The position numbers were made by a program, and so were the translations under genes. 64,000 bases of DNA from Schistosoma mansoni (lineage: Eukaryota > Platyhelminthes > Trematoda > Strigeidida > Schistosomatidae): positions 3,364,775 through 3,428,774 of the forward strand of contig NC_031499.1 in assembly GCF_000237925.1 (NCBI RefSeq). The letters are read 5' to 3'. The notes under the pieces are model-generated. The model saw only the letters and a list, made by a program, of their open reading frames with translations. It was not told the origin of the DNA and searched no databases. Shown here in pieces: positions 13,568-26,700 of the stretch (position 1 is its first letter; each line of letters begins with the position of its first letter).

Positions 13568-13573
13568 AATAAA
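13568..13573 (+). terminator. AATAAA poly(A) signal of the U1A-like gene
   Basis: AATAAA lies 89 bp after the stop codon at 13477-13479, in an A-rich context, and is the first canonical hexamer downstream. Cleavage would be expected shortly after. Confidence 0.6.
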
Positions 13574-13599
13574 ATAAAAAAATTCTGTTTGGTCTTTAT

Positions 13600-14925
13600 G
13601 AGTTTTTTTCCATACCGATAATTAATATTATTTGATTGTTGAAGGAGTGATGACGCTTATTGTTGTTTTTCCTTTTCTAATTGATTGTATTTGCATAAAG
13701 TTTGGCTTTTGGTTTGTTTCGTATGAATAGATTATATTGAACAAACCTTTGTGTATAAGATTAGTTATAATGTACTAAACACTAGATAAGTAAAATATCG
13801 TGTCATTAATTTTTATTGCCTTTACAAATCGGTCCAAATGTTCCAACTCATCCCATATTTATTCGTACTTGTCATTTATTAAGAATTCCAAAGTAGCAAA
13901 ATGGATTGACTTCGTAGTGCGTAAGTTTTTAAGTCACTTAGGTCACTGAAAAGCTATAATGCTACTTTAATCACATTCAGTTGACTACTTTGCTCACGTA
14001 ATCCGCTTCTTAAAATGGTCATCCAATACTTTGTTGGGTTGTATGAATAGGGCACTGAACGATATTCATTCAGACTTCACAGCTGACGTAACTACTTGCA
14101 ACCACCATATCTGCATTTTTGTACATACGGGACTTCTCAAGTTGTGTGTAGTGTTTAGTGACTGGAGGTAATCTGCAGGAATTACTGGACCCAGGAGTAA
14201 TGCTGTCTGACGCTTGAACGAGGGACATCAATCTTAAAGTAACTTATCCTCATGTCACAGTCTACAACACTGAGTTAATCACAAAAAACACGTCAGTCCC
14301 CCCAAGACTGAAGATACGCCTTACTTGAGGGCGTTAATTGTCTTAGAAACTAAATCCAGTGCTTCTTTCAAGTTGCCTCCAATATTAAAGTAAAATGTAT
14401 TATGAAATCGATTAATTTTGACGATTATCAACATTGGAACCTGGCCAACAAAATTCATTAAACACTCACTACTAGATAACATGAAATCAGTTACTGCTAA
14501 GTAAGTAAAGAAATCGAATCGTATCACCAGCCGTCACCGAGTGTGAATCAAATTCAGTGACACAAATCTGTACTTGGATTATGGGCTAGTATTAATGATG
14601 TATAATTTACCTTTAGTTGTTTTATGCTTATTTGTTTGAATGGATTAAAGCTTGATTTTTGCGCGTTATGCGATATAATTAAGATTAATGTAGCCTGATT
14701 TCTACACAGTAGTTGTCCGTTTGTACATTTTCAGTACACTTGCATACGGGTTGAAATTTGCGTGTTCTTTATATGTTTTAATCATATTAAGAAAACAATC
14801 TCGTCAAAACATTCAAAAGCAGGCCTATACAGAGTTTCCGTTTTCCACAGATTAATTGAAGTATAAAAAAGCGCATTTTTCGAATTGAGGCTTCCAGTCA
14901 AAAAGCAAACCTATAAAAATGCCCT
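13600..14925. other. Intergenic sequence between the two snRNP genes
   Basis: AT-rich with no recognisable exon. A minus open frame at 14321-14527 has no family I can name and no splice context. The stretch near 14050-14240 is more balanced in composition and may be an old repeat. Confidence 0.3.
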
Positions 14926-14937
14926 AATTTCACTTCT
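14926..14937. repeat. Target-site duplication, left copy (AATTTCACTTCT)
   Basis: Identical to 16578-16589 and directly abuts the tetranucleotide tail of the minus-strand LINE at 14938-16577. Confidence 0.85.
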
Positions 14938-16577
14938 CAGTCAGTCAGTCACAACGTAGAACTTCGTACGCGCATACATCATTTCAAGTTGTCATACCAC
15001 GTTAGCATAGAGATGCAGTTGTCGATTCAAATCACATAGTGGTAGAGGTAGTAAGAAGAAATTATGTTATTCAAGGAGTATGATCTAGTGAAGTAAATTT
15101 GGAAAGAGAAAAAAGAAAGGGACATGAAGAATTTAGAAGATTAGAATTTGGCAAAACACAAAGAGTAAATGCACCTTCGCCTTTGCAAGCGATTTTGAGC
15201 CATATCATTCAAGGTCTCTAACCATCGATTGCTATCATCTCGCGGATCCCAACCAGGTAGTCTACACCTACCAACATGGCTCAGTCCACTTGTCAGTGAC
15301 TTCATGGATTTGGTTTGGCCGCCACCGAATGCCCTGGTACGACACTATAAGATCCACCCATGTGTCTTTCCCTTTCGCTTAGTTTACCTACTTGAGCATT
15401 AAAGTCAGCCACTATTACTTCATCAGAGCGCCTAGCTTTTCGGAGGTCGGAAAGCTTTCTGTAAAACTCATCTTTTACATCATCCGAGCTGCATTCAGTT
15501 GGAGAGTAGGCAGAGACGACGAGTGTGCCTATCTTCTGGAGTCCTTACTGTTCTGTTTAGTTGAATAGCGCACAAAAGACTCTACTGAGATCCAGCCTAA
15601 AAAAGCTAGTTCTGCTCTGGGACTCAGTGCTATGCCTATGCCAGCGAGGCCACGGAGAGCAGCATCAGTGCTTCCAGATACACGAAGCGTGAATCGAATC
15701 GGTTATTTATTTTGACATGCTGAGGTCATATGAATGACGCTACTCGGATCCTGTATGCGTGTTTCGGAGACGCAGCACACATTGATTGTGCGAGATTCTA
15801 AAGGCCTAGCTAAGGAGAAGCCTGTTCTATTTGGCACAGTGTTTGGACGCTAAAAGCTCCTACGTGTAGTTTAGAGCGTGGTTTCAGGAGACCAGGAATA
15901 GCGTTCCGCGTACTTGAATTGTTCACCCTAGCGGTGCGGGGTGATAAAGGGGTGTGAGAAGGGTTAGTCGTGGAGATAAGAGAGTTATTAGGTGTAGTAA
16001 GGATTTCAATGTGACCAGTTTGGTCTCTTGTGTTGTTACGGGTATGAGGGTTGATATCGCTTACTGGCTGCCCACACTGTTGAAGGGTATTTCTTGAGGG
16101 ACCTGAAAAAAAAGTTGGATTAATGTTGGTCTTAACGACCTGGGAGTATGACCGCAGAGCCAAAGGAACAACCTCTTGAGGCCGGTCACTCACGGCCTTT
16201 TTGTGGGGGATTTTTGACGTGTTAGCTCCATTCTTCAAAGGGCCTTACCGCTGGAAATGAAAATCCGTGAGGTAAGGTGAGGCGTGGTGTTTTTTGAGCC
16301 GACCTTTTCTAACCTCTTCCTTCCTTGTAAGAAGGCAGCATCGCTGCAGATTCTGGTTGTCCTAGCGAAACATCTTACTGCTGTCACACCCCTCTACAGT
16401 CAGCAGTACGACTTCGCCCTCAGACCTTCAGTTGCTGCTTTTAGTCTTACCCTTCTCTAATCGACCTGCCTAGCATGGTAGGACCTACAGGAAAATATGT
16501 TCCAGCCAACATAGCTCGGTTGGGTCATCACGATAGGCAAGCTCGGCCACCACGTCATGGTAGCAGCTACGGTCGGG
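14938..16577 (-). mobile_element. RTE-clade LINE, internally deleted copy
   Basis: Minus-strand copy of the LINE at 19415-23353, bounded by the 12-bp TSD AATTTCACTTCT. Reading from its 5' end (16577), it keeps the 5' leader starting CCCGACCG, the N-terminal region (about 16238-15810) and the start of the apurinic-like endonuclease up to the GDFN neighbourhood. At about 15325 it then jumps to the last part of the ORF and the 3' UTR, ending in a (TCAG)n tail. Roughly 2.3 kb covering the rest of the endonuclease and the reverse transcriptase is missing. Both TSD copies lie outside the deletion, so the deletion either preceded mobilisation in trans or happened later in place. Confidence 0.88.
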
Positions 16578-16589
16578 AATTTCACTTCT
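16578..16589. repeat. Target-site duplication, right copy (AATTTCACTTCT)
   Basis: Perfect match to 14926-14937, on the 5' side of the minus-strand LINE. Confidence 0.85.
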
Positions 16590-16914
16590 AATCTGAGACT
16601 GTACTGATAATAATAGTAATATATGATATTTCATAATTCACATCACTGATTGACCTTAGACAATTATTCTATAACTAGGGCACACTGGACAGCTATTTCG
16701 TCCTCTCATGAAAATCCTCAGACAGTTCATGATGTAAAACTTCAAACTCAAAAATCAAAACTCCCTCACACTGATTATATATATAATATCAAGTCCTACT
16801 TTCTCCCACATGTAACACTATTTCAATTCATTCATTATATCCCTTCTTTATTTTCATACATATACGGTGTGTGTATGCTTGCGTGCTCGGATTTGATAAA
16901 TATTAGTTATATAA

Positions 16915-19900
16915 ATGGATATCCGACCAAATCATACGTTATATGTGAATAATTTAAATGACAAAGTAAAGAAAAACGATTTGAAAAAAGCACTATATTA
17001 TATATTTGGTCAACATGGTCGACTAATTGATATTATAGCTATGAAAACAATGAAAATGCGTGGACAGGCATTTATTATTTATCAGGATATTGCTTGTGCA
17101 ACGCAAGCTTATCGTTCATTACAAGGATTTCAATTATTTCAACGAGTAAGTTTATTTTGGTTAGTCCTAATGCATGTATACATTTGTAGGTATCATTACC
17201 AAGTTTTGATTTGATAATTTTAAATAAATTGAGCATTGGGTAGATTGTTATAGATAAATAATATATTTGTATACTTATGCAGTGTTGTGAAAGAATTGAA
17301 GCTATAAATTGATAATATTTAATATGTAACAATCAGTGGAGTTTAGGACACGGATTTTGTCCTATCTGGAGATCGTCAGCTGGATGTACCTGGATTCCAC
17401 TTTTGATGTTCACACTGACTCAAACTCTGTACTTTTCTCTTCGAGTGCTTATCATTTTATCCATTGAGCTACCAAGTCCAGTGATCCACTAGAGTATTCA
17501 TCAGGTAGGAAGATATCAGTAAATGTATGTGATTTCCTGCTGTTGATGCTCAGGGCTGCGATTAATCGTTCTTTGATACGTGTGCATCCTAAGTGGGTTG
17601 CCACGATATAGCCTTATCACAGGTTTCAGTATGTGTGTCATTTGACAGTCTTGAATATCGACAACGGAAAATTACGATTCCTTACCTACACTACTTAATA
17701 CTTTAAGTAAAATTAAGTCTTACATCACTCAGTAACCAACTTGGGGTTTATGTATTAGACTTAGTGCCACACATTTTGTTCTAGAGCTAATGAGACTACT
17801 ACTGCTACCACTACATATCTACGCGATGTTCAAATTTATAACCATTGGCTGAAAATCTAATCCCTTGTATACTAAGCGATTATTTTGAAAATTTAAACCT
17901 CACCCTCTGTAGTTTGAAGAATTTCTCTATTACTAAATCCATCTCAATAATAAATTATTTCCACGTAGTTGTACAATAAGTAGCATTTTGTCTAGGTTAC
18001 AAGTTTTCACACAAATTATTGAATTCATGCTTCGTCAAACACATACATTGAGATAAAATAGCCTGTTCAATATGGCTGAATGAATCATAGTTACACCGAT
18101 CAATTAAGTAGATATTGTAAACGATCGAAAAAACATGGACGAGAAAACTTTGCAATAAATTAACAGTTACTTATAAGTAATATAATCAAAAAGCGTGACT
18201 CAAAAGTCGTAAAGCAATATTAATAATATAAAGTTTTGTACATGGGGTTGTTAAGTTTCAGTCGTGTTAGATATGGTGAGGCTTCATATGCATTTGAAAA
18301 GGCCAGTTGGTATCTTCCGTCTATTTTTTTTTCGAAGACTATCTTACGAACTGATAATAATAATAACAGGTTAACCGAGTCCAGATATATGACTCCCCCT
18401 GTGCGCACAAGATGTATTAAAGCCAAGTGCTAAGTAATAGACGACAAACAAGTCATGATATTGAATATATTTAATTGTGTCCTTTACTAAGGTCTTGGAT
18501 TATATCACTGAGGGGCGATGTATATCTATATATATCAATAATTTGTGCATATTATTATTCCGTCGATAGTTATAGCCATGTGAGAGCATTTCGAGAGGGA
18601 GAGCTGACCCTCCCCACTCTCAGCCGTATAAGGATCTATATGTATATGTATATATATTACTGAGTTATGTATTTTTATCTGGCCTAATAGTTAAGATTTA
18701 AGAGGAGTGGTTAGGAAGGAATAGAGTGGATGAGTAAATATGCAGTTAGTTCCTTGATTCTAAGTATCAGGATTCTTTAAGTTACTTTTAAAATTTCTTC
18801 AATCGTTCAATATTTATCAATTTTAAATATTTTAATGAATAAATATTCTTAGGTTACATTTATTTCTAAACAAGAATATAAACTATCTGTTATCGTGTTT
18901 TAAATTTCTCGGGAAAATCCAATAGCTACCATCTTAAACCTGATTGATACGTTTGTAAATTATGCTTTCATTTTTACCCACACCAAGATAATATATGGTC
19001 TTGTATTATACATGACTTAGAATTAGTAAAAGACGTATAGAAACCAATTTATATTATTATGACCACCATATTTGTTGTTGTATTTTAACGTGTCACACTT
19101 TGAGCCCTTACCTTCTTTTTCTTTTGGAATACTCAATTGTTACTTTATAATTCAATTGTATTGATTTATGTCTTCCGATTGTTGCTGTTATGAACTGGAA
19201 TTGATCAGTCTCTTTTGGACTATGTGTATCCTTATGGGATTGTCTTGATATTGCTATCATTCATAAGCTTTTTTAAGCATAGATAGATAGTAGGTAGTCG
19301 TAGAAGTAGTAGAGTTCATGACAAACGTCTCATTCTATTTGCGACTCATCAGCTGGATGTACTTACATCCCAGTGTTGATGTTCACTCCACTACTCAAAT
19401 CTAATATTAATAACCCCCGACCGTTGCTGCTACCTTGACGTGGTGGTCGGGCTTGCCTATCGTGATGATCCAATCGAGCTATGCTGGCTGGAACAATCGT
19501 TCCTCAAGGTCCTACCATGCCAGACAGGTCGGTTGAAGAGCGGTGAGACTAAAAGCAGCAATCCCAAGGTCCGAAGGCGAAGTCGTACTGCTGACTGTAC
19601 AGAGGTGTGAAAGCAGTAAGGTGTTTCCTTCAGACAACCAGCATGACAGCGATGCTGCCTTCCCACAAGGAGGGGTGGGGTTAGAAAAGGTCGACCCTAA
19701 AAATGCACACCTCGCCTTATCCCACGGATTTCCGTCTCCGGCGGTAAGGACTTTTGAAGAACGGAGCTAACACGTCAAAAATCCCCCACAAAAAGGCCGT
19801 GCGTGACCGGCCTCAAGCAGATGTCCCTTGGGCACTGCGGTCACGCTCCCAGGTCGTTAAGACCAACACTAATCCAACTTCTTTTTCAGGTCCCTCAAGA

Positions 19901-22900
19901 AATACCCTTCCACGGTGTGGGCAGCCGGGAAGTGATACTAGCCCTCATACCCTTAACTGCACACAAGACCAAGTTGGTCGCTTTCAAATCCTTCCTACAC
20001 CTAATAACTCTGTTATCTCCTCGACTAACCCTTCCCACGTCCTTTTATCGCGTCGCACCGCTAGGGCAAACGATTCGAGTACACAGAACGTTATTCCTGG
20101 TCTCTTGAAACCACGCTCTAAACTACATATAGGAACTTTTAATGTCCGAACATTGTGCCAAATAGGACAACAGGCTTCCTTAGCTAGAACTCTAGAATCT
20201 TACACCATCGATGTGTGCTGCGTCTCCGAAACGCGCATACAAGATCCGAGTAGTGTCATTCATTTGACCGCACCTAATCAAAATAAAGTTTCATCTCGAT
20301 ACACGCTCCGTGTATCTGGAAGCCCTGACGCTGCTTCCCGTGGCCTCGCTGGAGTAGGTATAGCATTAAGTCCTAGGGCAGAACTAGCTCTTTTAGACTG
20401 GATCCCAGTAGACAGTCGTCTATGCGCTGTTCGACTAAACGGATCAGTAAGGACTCGGAAAGATAGGGAAATTCGTCGTTGCCTCTTCGTCGTCTCTGCC
20501 TACTCTCCCACTGACTGCAGCTCAGACGATATAAAAGATGAGTTCTACAGGAAACTTTCTGACCTTCTCCGAGAAGCTAGGCGTTCTGATGTAGTAATAG
20601 TAGCAGGTGACTTTAATGCTCAAGTAGGTAAACTAAGTGAAAGGGAAGGACACCTGGGTGGATCTTATGGTGTCATGGCGAAAAGAACAGATAATGGCGA
20701 CCGTCTGTTGCAGCTATGCTCAGATAACCGCCTATTTCTTGCAAATACTAACTTTAAGCATAAGGAAAAACATCTTTTGACCTGGCGACCCCCGAATTCG
20801 TCCCAACGTTGGACCCAATTAGATCACATCGCTATCAGCCACCGATGGAGGGGCTCGATAGAAGACTGTCGCTCATTCTGGGGCACATGCTTAGATTCAG
20901 ATCATGCTCTAGTGCGAGCACGTATTTGTCTGCGTCTTACTGGACGTAGGAAAGACACTGCAGGGAAGCCTCTAAGGGTTCTACTTAATGGTAGGCAAGC
21001 TAAGAATATATTTCAGGAACAACTAGAAAAACAGTTAGGCAGCCATGTAAGTTGTGTCCACCCCGAGGCAGCGTGGAATGACATCCGAAAAGCTGTGGAA
21101 TCAGCAGTGATATCCGCTAATAAGGTAAACCATAACGTTAGGGAGAAACAATGGATCTCGGCAGCATCTACCGCACTGATAGATGCTCGTAAACTCATCC
21201 CACCTGGCTCTGAGCATAACGAAGAGCGGAGTCAACTTAAGCGCAGGCTTATAAGAAGTCTACGTAATGATCGTGAACAGTGGTGGGTAGCGAAAGCAAG
21301 AGAGATGGAAAAGGCAGCGGCAATAGGTAACAGTAGGCAGCTATTCAGACTCGTTAAAGAAACCGGTATTAGGAACCCGAATATCAGTGAAACCATCTCA
21401 GATAAAGATGGGCATATAATTCATTCTCAATCCAGGAGGTTGGATCGATGGGCAGAACACTTTAGGGATCAGTTCAACTGGCCTTCAGCCACACTTCAAT
21501 TACCCACGATCCCCAGTCGTCCTGAATGGCAAATTGATGTAAGTCCTCCAACCCTCTGTGAGGTTGAAAAAGCTATAGGAAATCTGAAGCGAGGGAGAGC
21601 AGCAGGCCCTGACAGGTTGACCCCTGAGATTTTTAAGGATGGTGGTCCAGTACTAGCAGTGAGATTGACTGAGGTCTTAGGTAGAATCTGGGAACTGGAC
21701 GTAATTCCATCTGACTGGTCCCAATCACTGATTGTGCCAGTTTATAAGAAAGGACAAAAGTCCTCTTGTGACAATCACAGAGGGATCAGTTTGACTAATA
21801 TAGTGTCTAAAATATTAGCTTCAATAATACTAGGTCGCCTAACCAAAGCTCGTGAAGAGCAGACTAGAGAAAACCAAGCTGGTTTTCGACCTGGACGTGG
21901 TTGCATAGACCAGATATTCACCCTACGTCAGGTCCTAGAACATAGACACAAATTCAGACGTCCCACAATAGTAGTATTTCTTGACCTTAAGGCGGCATTT
22001 GACTCTGTTGATCGTGAGGTTCTATGGCAATGTTTGTCACTGAAAGGAGTACCAAAGAAGTACATTAACCTCATAAAGGCTCTCTACTCTAACAATGTCT
22101 ATCCCTATTGTCAGATTAAGTAATAAATCACTGTTACGTTCTTTTCTGTCCGTAACTGTTTAATACTCTCCCCATTCTTGTTTAACTTTGTCATTGACTT
22201 ACTTTTAGAGATAGCACTTTCATCAGCTAAACCTCCAGGAGTTGAACTTTTACCAGGAGACTCACTTGTCGACTTAGAATACGCCGACGACATAGTTTTA
22301 CTCGGTGAAGACGCTGACAACATGCAGAGTCTTCTGACCACTATAAGCAACTATGCAGGCATGTTCGGAATGCGATTCTCTCCCTCGAAGTGCAAAATGT
22401 TACTTCAGGATTGGGTTGCATCGACACCTGAACTAATGATAGGGAGTGAAGTAGTTGAGCGTGTAGACCACTTCACTTATCTTGGAAGTCTCATCAGCCC
22501 TTGTGGTCTGGTATGTGACGAAATCTCAGCACGGATACAGAAGGCTCGTCTAGCTTTCGCCAACTTGCGTCATTTATGGCGTAGGCGAGATATCCGTCTA
22601 GCAACCAAAGGACGGGTTTACTGTGCAGCAGTTCGCTCCGTCCTACTCTATGGCAGTGAAACATGGCCAATAAGAGTAGAGGATATTCGTAGGCTACTAG
22701 TGTTCGATCATAGGTGTCTTCGAAGCATTGCTCGTATATCCTGGGACCACCGGGTAAGTAATGCAGTTGTTAGGAAACGAGTACTAGGTAGGGATGGCAA
22801 ATCGATTGATGAAGTAGTGAAACTTCATCAGTTGAGATGGCTGGGACATGTGTTACGTATGCCCGACCACCGACTGCCCCGACGTGCAATGTTTCATGGT

Positions 22901-23691
22901 GTAGGAGTAGGTTGGAAGAAAGCTAGGGGTGGCCAGACCAAAACGTGGCACAAATCAATGAAGTCACTGACAAGTGGACTGGGCCATGTTGGTAGGTGTA
23001 GACTACCTGGTTGGGATTCGCGAGATGACAGCAACCGATGGTTAGAGACCTTGAATGACATGGCTCAAAATCGTTTGCAATGGCGAAGGTGCATCCACTC
23101 TTTGTGTTCTCCCAAGTTCTAATCTTCTAAATTCCTCATGTCTTTATCTTTTTCTCTTTCCAAATTTATTTCACTGTACTATACTCCTTCAATAATTTCT
23201 TGAAACCCCTAATCTTTTGGATTTCTGATTATACTCCTACTACTTCTACCACTATGGGATTTGAATCGACAACTGCATCTCTGTGCTAATGTGGTATGGC
23301 AACTCGAACTGATGTACGTACGTACGAAGTTCTACGTTGTGACTGACTGACTGAATATTAATAACCGTTCATTTCTGCTTAAAAATTTTCTCTTCGTATA
23401 ATGTTTTATTCTGTTCTATTCATATATATATTGTTTTTCATTTTTTTCTCAGCCTATGCGAGTAACTTATGCTAAAAAAGATTCGCAACAGATTATCTGT
23501 TTGAAAGGTGTCAGTGCTGAAGTTCAAAAGAGACGTGAAGAAGAACGTGAAAAACGTAGACGAAAGAAAATGGCACAACGTGCTGCAGCTGCAGCAGCGG
23601 CTTTACAAGCAGCTAATCAATCAGTAAATGGTCCAGTATGTTTTAATCATTATTATCGTTTTCTTTATTTGATCATAAAAACGATTTGACT

Positions 23692-23736
<45 letters not shown>

Positions 23737-26700
23737 ATAGTTGTAAAATCCTCCAAACTAGTACTTAGTTTAATTAAATGCAAAGCCTTCATTTTTATTT
23801 TTAAATGCAAAGCCTTCATTTTTATTTTGAGCACTACTACATCATCGACATTCTACTCCATGTATAGAAGCAAACTATTTAGAGTGCATCTATTAGTGCT
23901 AAATCAATAATTTTTTGTGTTACCATTTCCTTTCTATTTAAGTTGACTGTTTTGTTTGATTGATTACTGGTCAGATTGTTTGTTAACTGACATTTTCTTT
24001 CAAATGGAATAATTAAAGAGTTCACTTTATTATAAATGAAATACGCTCTAATGTTTTGTTATCCTGAAAGATAGTGAAAGCTCCATAAATAAAATCATTT
24101 CGCCCAGTGTACTTATCATCACCAAAAATGTTTACCTGAGCTACGATTTTTTTCCATCATATTGTGTATAACAGTGAAAGACACAGTTATGGTTTTTTTT
24201 GTTTTGATTGTATTCAGAATCATAATAGTTAAGTTGTATTGTAAATGCATTTGACTTCATCTATCATAATTCCTAATCAATTTCAAATATATTACTTGCA
24301 ATGACGCGATTGTGTAACAATTTCAGAGATAACTTGATGTTAAATGTCAAATACGAAATACGTTTTGGGAAATAAGTATAATTCATACAAATTGTTTTAA
24401 CAAATTATAGGGGTAAAGTACAGAGATTGTAGGAAGCGTGACTTATATGTAGTGTAGAATGATATACTGACTAGTAGTGATATTGATTGAATTAATTTTA
24501 CAGTTCAATCATTCTGTGTGCTGATTGACTTGGGGGATAGATCATTGAGTGGATTATTGGTTCAGTGTAGTGATTCATGTCAAGCCTGAAGGTACTTTGT
24601 GTTCTAGGGGAGCGTGAAGAGCAGAGTGCTTAAAGAAAGCTGGGAAAGAGAAGAATAAGAGAAAAAATGAACCAATAACTCAGTAAGCATATTCGATGCA
24701 CTTACATTTAATAATGAAACCAATCGATAAGGACCAATAATAGCATGTGACTAAGACAATTCAGCAATGACAACTTGAAATGTTAGCATGAGATCTTTAG
24801 TTCGTTACACTCAGTTCACGTCAGTCAATCAGTCATACGCAAATTAGAACCTGACACATGTGCTTGGGTTAAAGTTGCCACACCACAGGACAGCGAGATA
24901 AAATTATTTAAAGACATCCCAGAGCAGTAGGAGTAGTAACGGTATCAGTAGTAGTATGGTGGATGCTACTTATGTTGACAGATATAAGTAGTATGCAGCA
25001 CCTATCGGAAGTGAAATGTATGCCTGCAGAAGATTGAGAAGATTCAATTAAAAAAAACAGAAAGTAATCGTAATAACAACGGAGCTGAAAGAATCATGAA
25101 GGATGTAAAGGACAACTGATGAAAGATGTGCAAAATACGTATTTGATGTGTGGTTTTCATATTTTACGAAAACATTCGGTAATTTTGCATTGATCAATAA
25201 ATTGATCTTCTCCATCTAAGTTTTCGTTTACTACAGTAGTAGTAATAAAAGAAATTAGGCATATAAAATGGTAACCGGAAGGTATAAGAAGATTTTTGGA
25301 CTGAGGTTCTAAACAGGGATGAAGAACAAATTCACCAGCAACATTGTGACAGCCGGTAGCTGTCAAAAACCACCTGAGTTTTTTGATTGTATCCCGAGAT
25401 TTCGTCAGACATCAAAGCACCAGGTCTGATATGACTTCCACGGTGAGTGAAGTTATCGACGTGCTCAATCATTGTTATTAGTCCAAGTACTGAGGCAGAG
25501 CAGTCCTGAAGCAGCATCCATGTTATGAAATATGTTTGTTAGATAAAGGTATCTATATAGTAAGAGTTTTATGAATTTGTTTAAACGCTTTAAAGTAAAA
25601 CAATCAGGTATACAAAGTTATCTATTCGTCTTTATTGAAAAAATGGACTTTATAAAGAGTTTTAACGGCTATTTTGTTAGTCAATTTGAACTTGTCATTA
25701 TACTGAAACTATAGAGGAGGATGTGGTATTAAAATTGAGTAAATCAGTCTTCTTATATTTCTTGGATCGGCATAACAGTTTCATTTCCTTGTAATAGGTA
25801 GCAAGTAGCAGTTATTCCACAGTCGTATTAAACAGTTTTACGAGCAACAATTATCAGGACTTAGTTCAAGTAACAACAGCGGCATATTAATCTTGTCTAC
25901 AAGTCATTACAGATGATGATAAAAGTCTTTAACCTATCAATGATCGTCCGTTGTTGTTGTGTATTTAAGCATAGCGGGGTAAACAATAAAATCTGGACAA
26001 ACTCATTTAATTATTTCTTCTCATTTAACTCCGAATATCATACTTTTTACGTCTGAATATTTTCATCCTTCGTTGTCTTTATTCTAGTTCCTTATTTTCC
26101 AGTTATTCTCATTTGTATATTTGAGGATCCCAGCCTCTGATAATGATCAGTTATTGTGCAAATATCTTGAAATTTTAAGGAAACAAACGCCTTTAGTAAA
26201 CTTGACTTCTCTGCTTTATCTATTGGGTTAGTATAAAATGTGGTACAACTGGGCACCACAAATAGTTTGCGCCACAAAATATTTATGTGTGGACTGGGAT
26301 ACTGTCCTGACAATCAGTTGGAATCAAGTGGTTTTCTTAGGGTCCCATTCCTGGAGCCTTTAACCTTGAATTTTACTCCACAAAGCAGTGGCACAACATG
26401 TGATACGTTTTCGTGGTAACCGATAACCAAAATAAGTTCATACATCATATTCCTGGAGCACTTGTAAATAATCGTTTATCAACTTCCTTGGTTAAAACTT
26501 CCGTATTCACCAACTTGGTTGATTTAAGCACCAGATGTTCACTCTCCAGCCTCTCAACTTTGTAGAAAATACCCGCACCACAAGAAGGCAGTTATTAGGA
26601 CTTTCGTGGCAGAACTCATAAACACGTGACCATACGATAGCATTTTAAGGGAGAAAGAGAACACCCCGTTCTTCCTTACTTGATTACTTGTATGATATGT

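Larger units (their letters stand above)
19415..23353 (+). mobile_element. RTE-clade LINE, near full-length
   Basis: A 3,939-bp non-LTR retrotransposon with perfect 12-bp TSDs. It starts CCCCGACCG and ends in a (GACT)n tail, typical of RTE elements that end in short tandem repeats rather than poly(A). It encodes endonuclease then reverse transcriptase. It resembles schistosome SR2/Perere-type elements; the exact family needs a library comparison. It lies in sense in intron 1 of the U2B''-like gene. Because the TSD is intact and most of the ORF is open, it is probably a fairly recent insertion. Confidence 0.92.
17146..23452 (+). other. Intron 1 of the U2B''-like gene
   Basis: A 6.3-kb intron, over half of it a sense-oriented LINE (19415-23353). 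It also contains an inverted Sm-alpha-type SINE (17340-17490), an inverted dispersed repeat (about 18500-18660) and a SINE fragment (19315-19398). The rest is AT-rich with nothing recognised. Confidence 0.85.
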
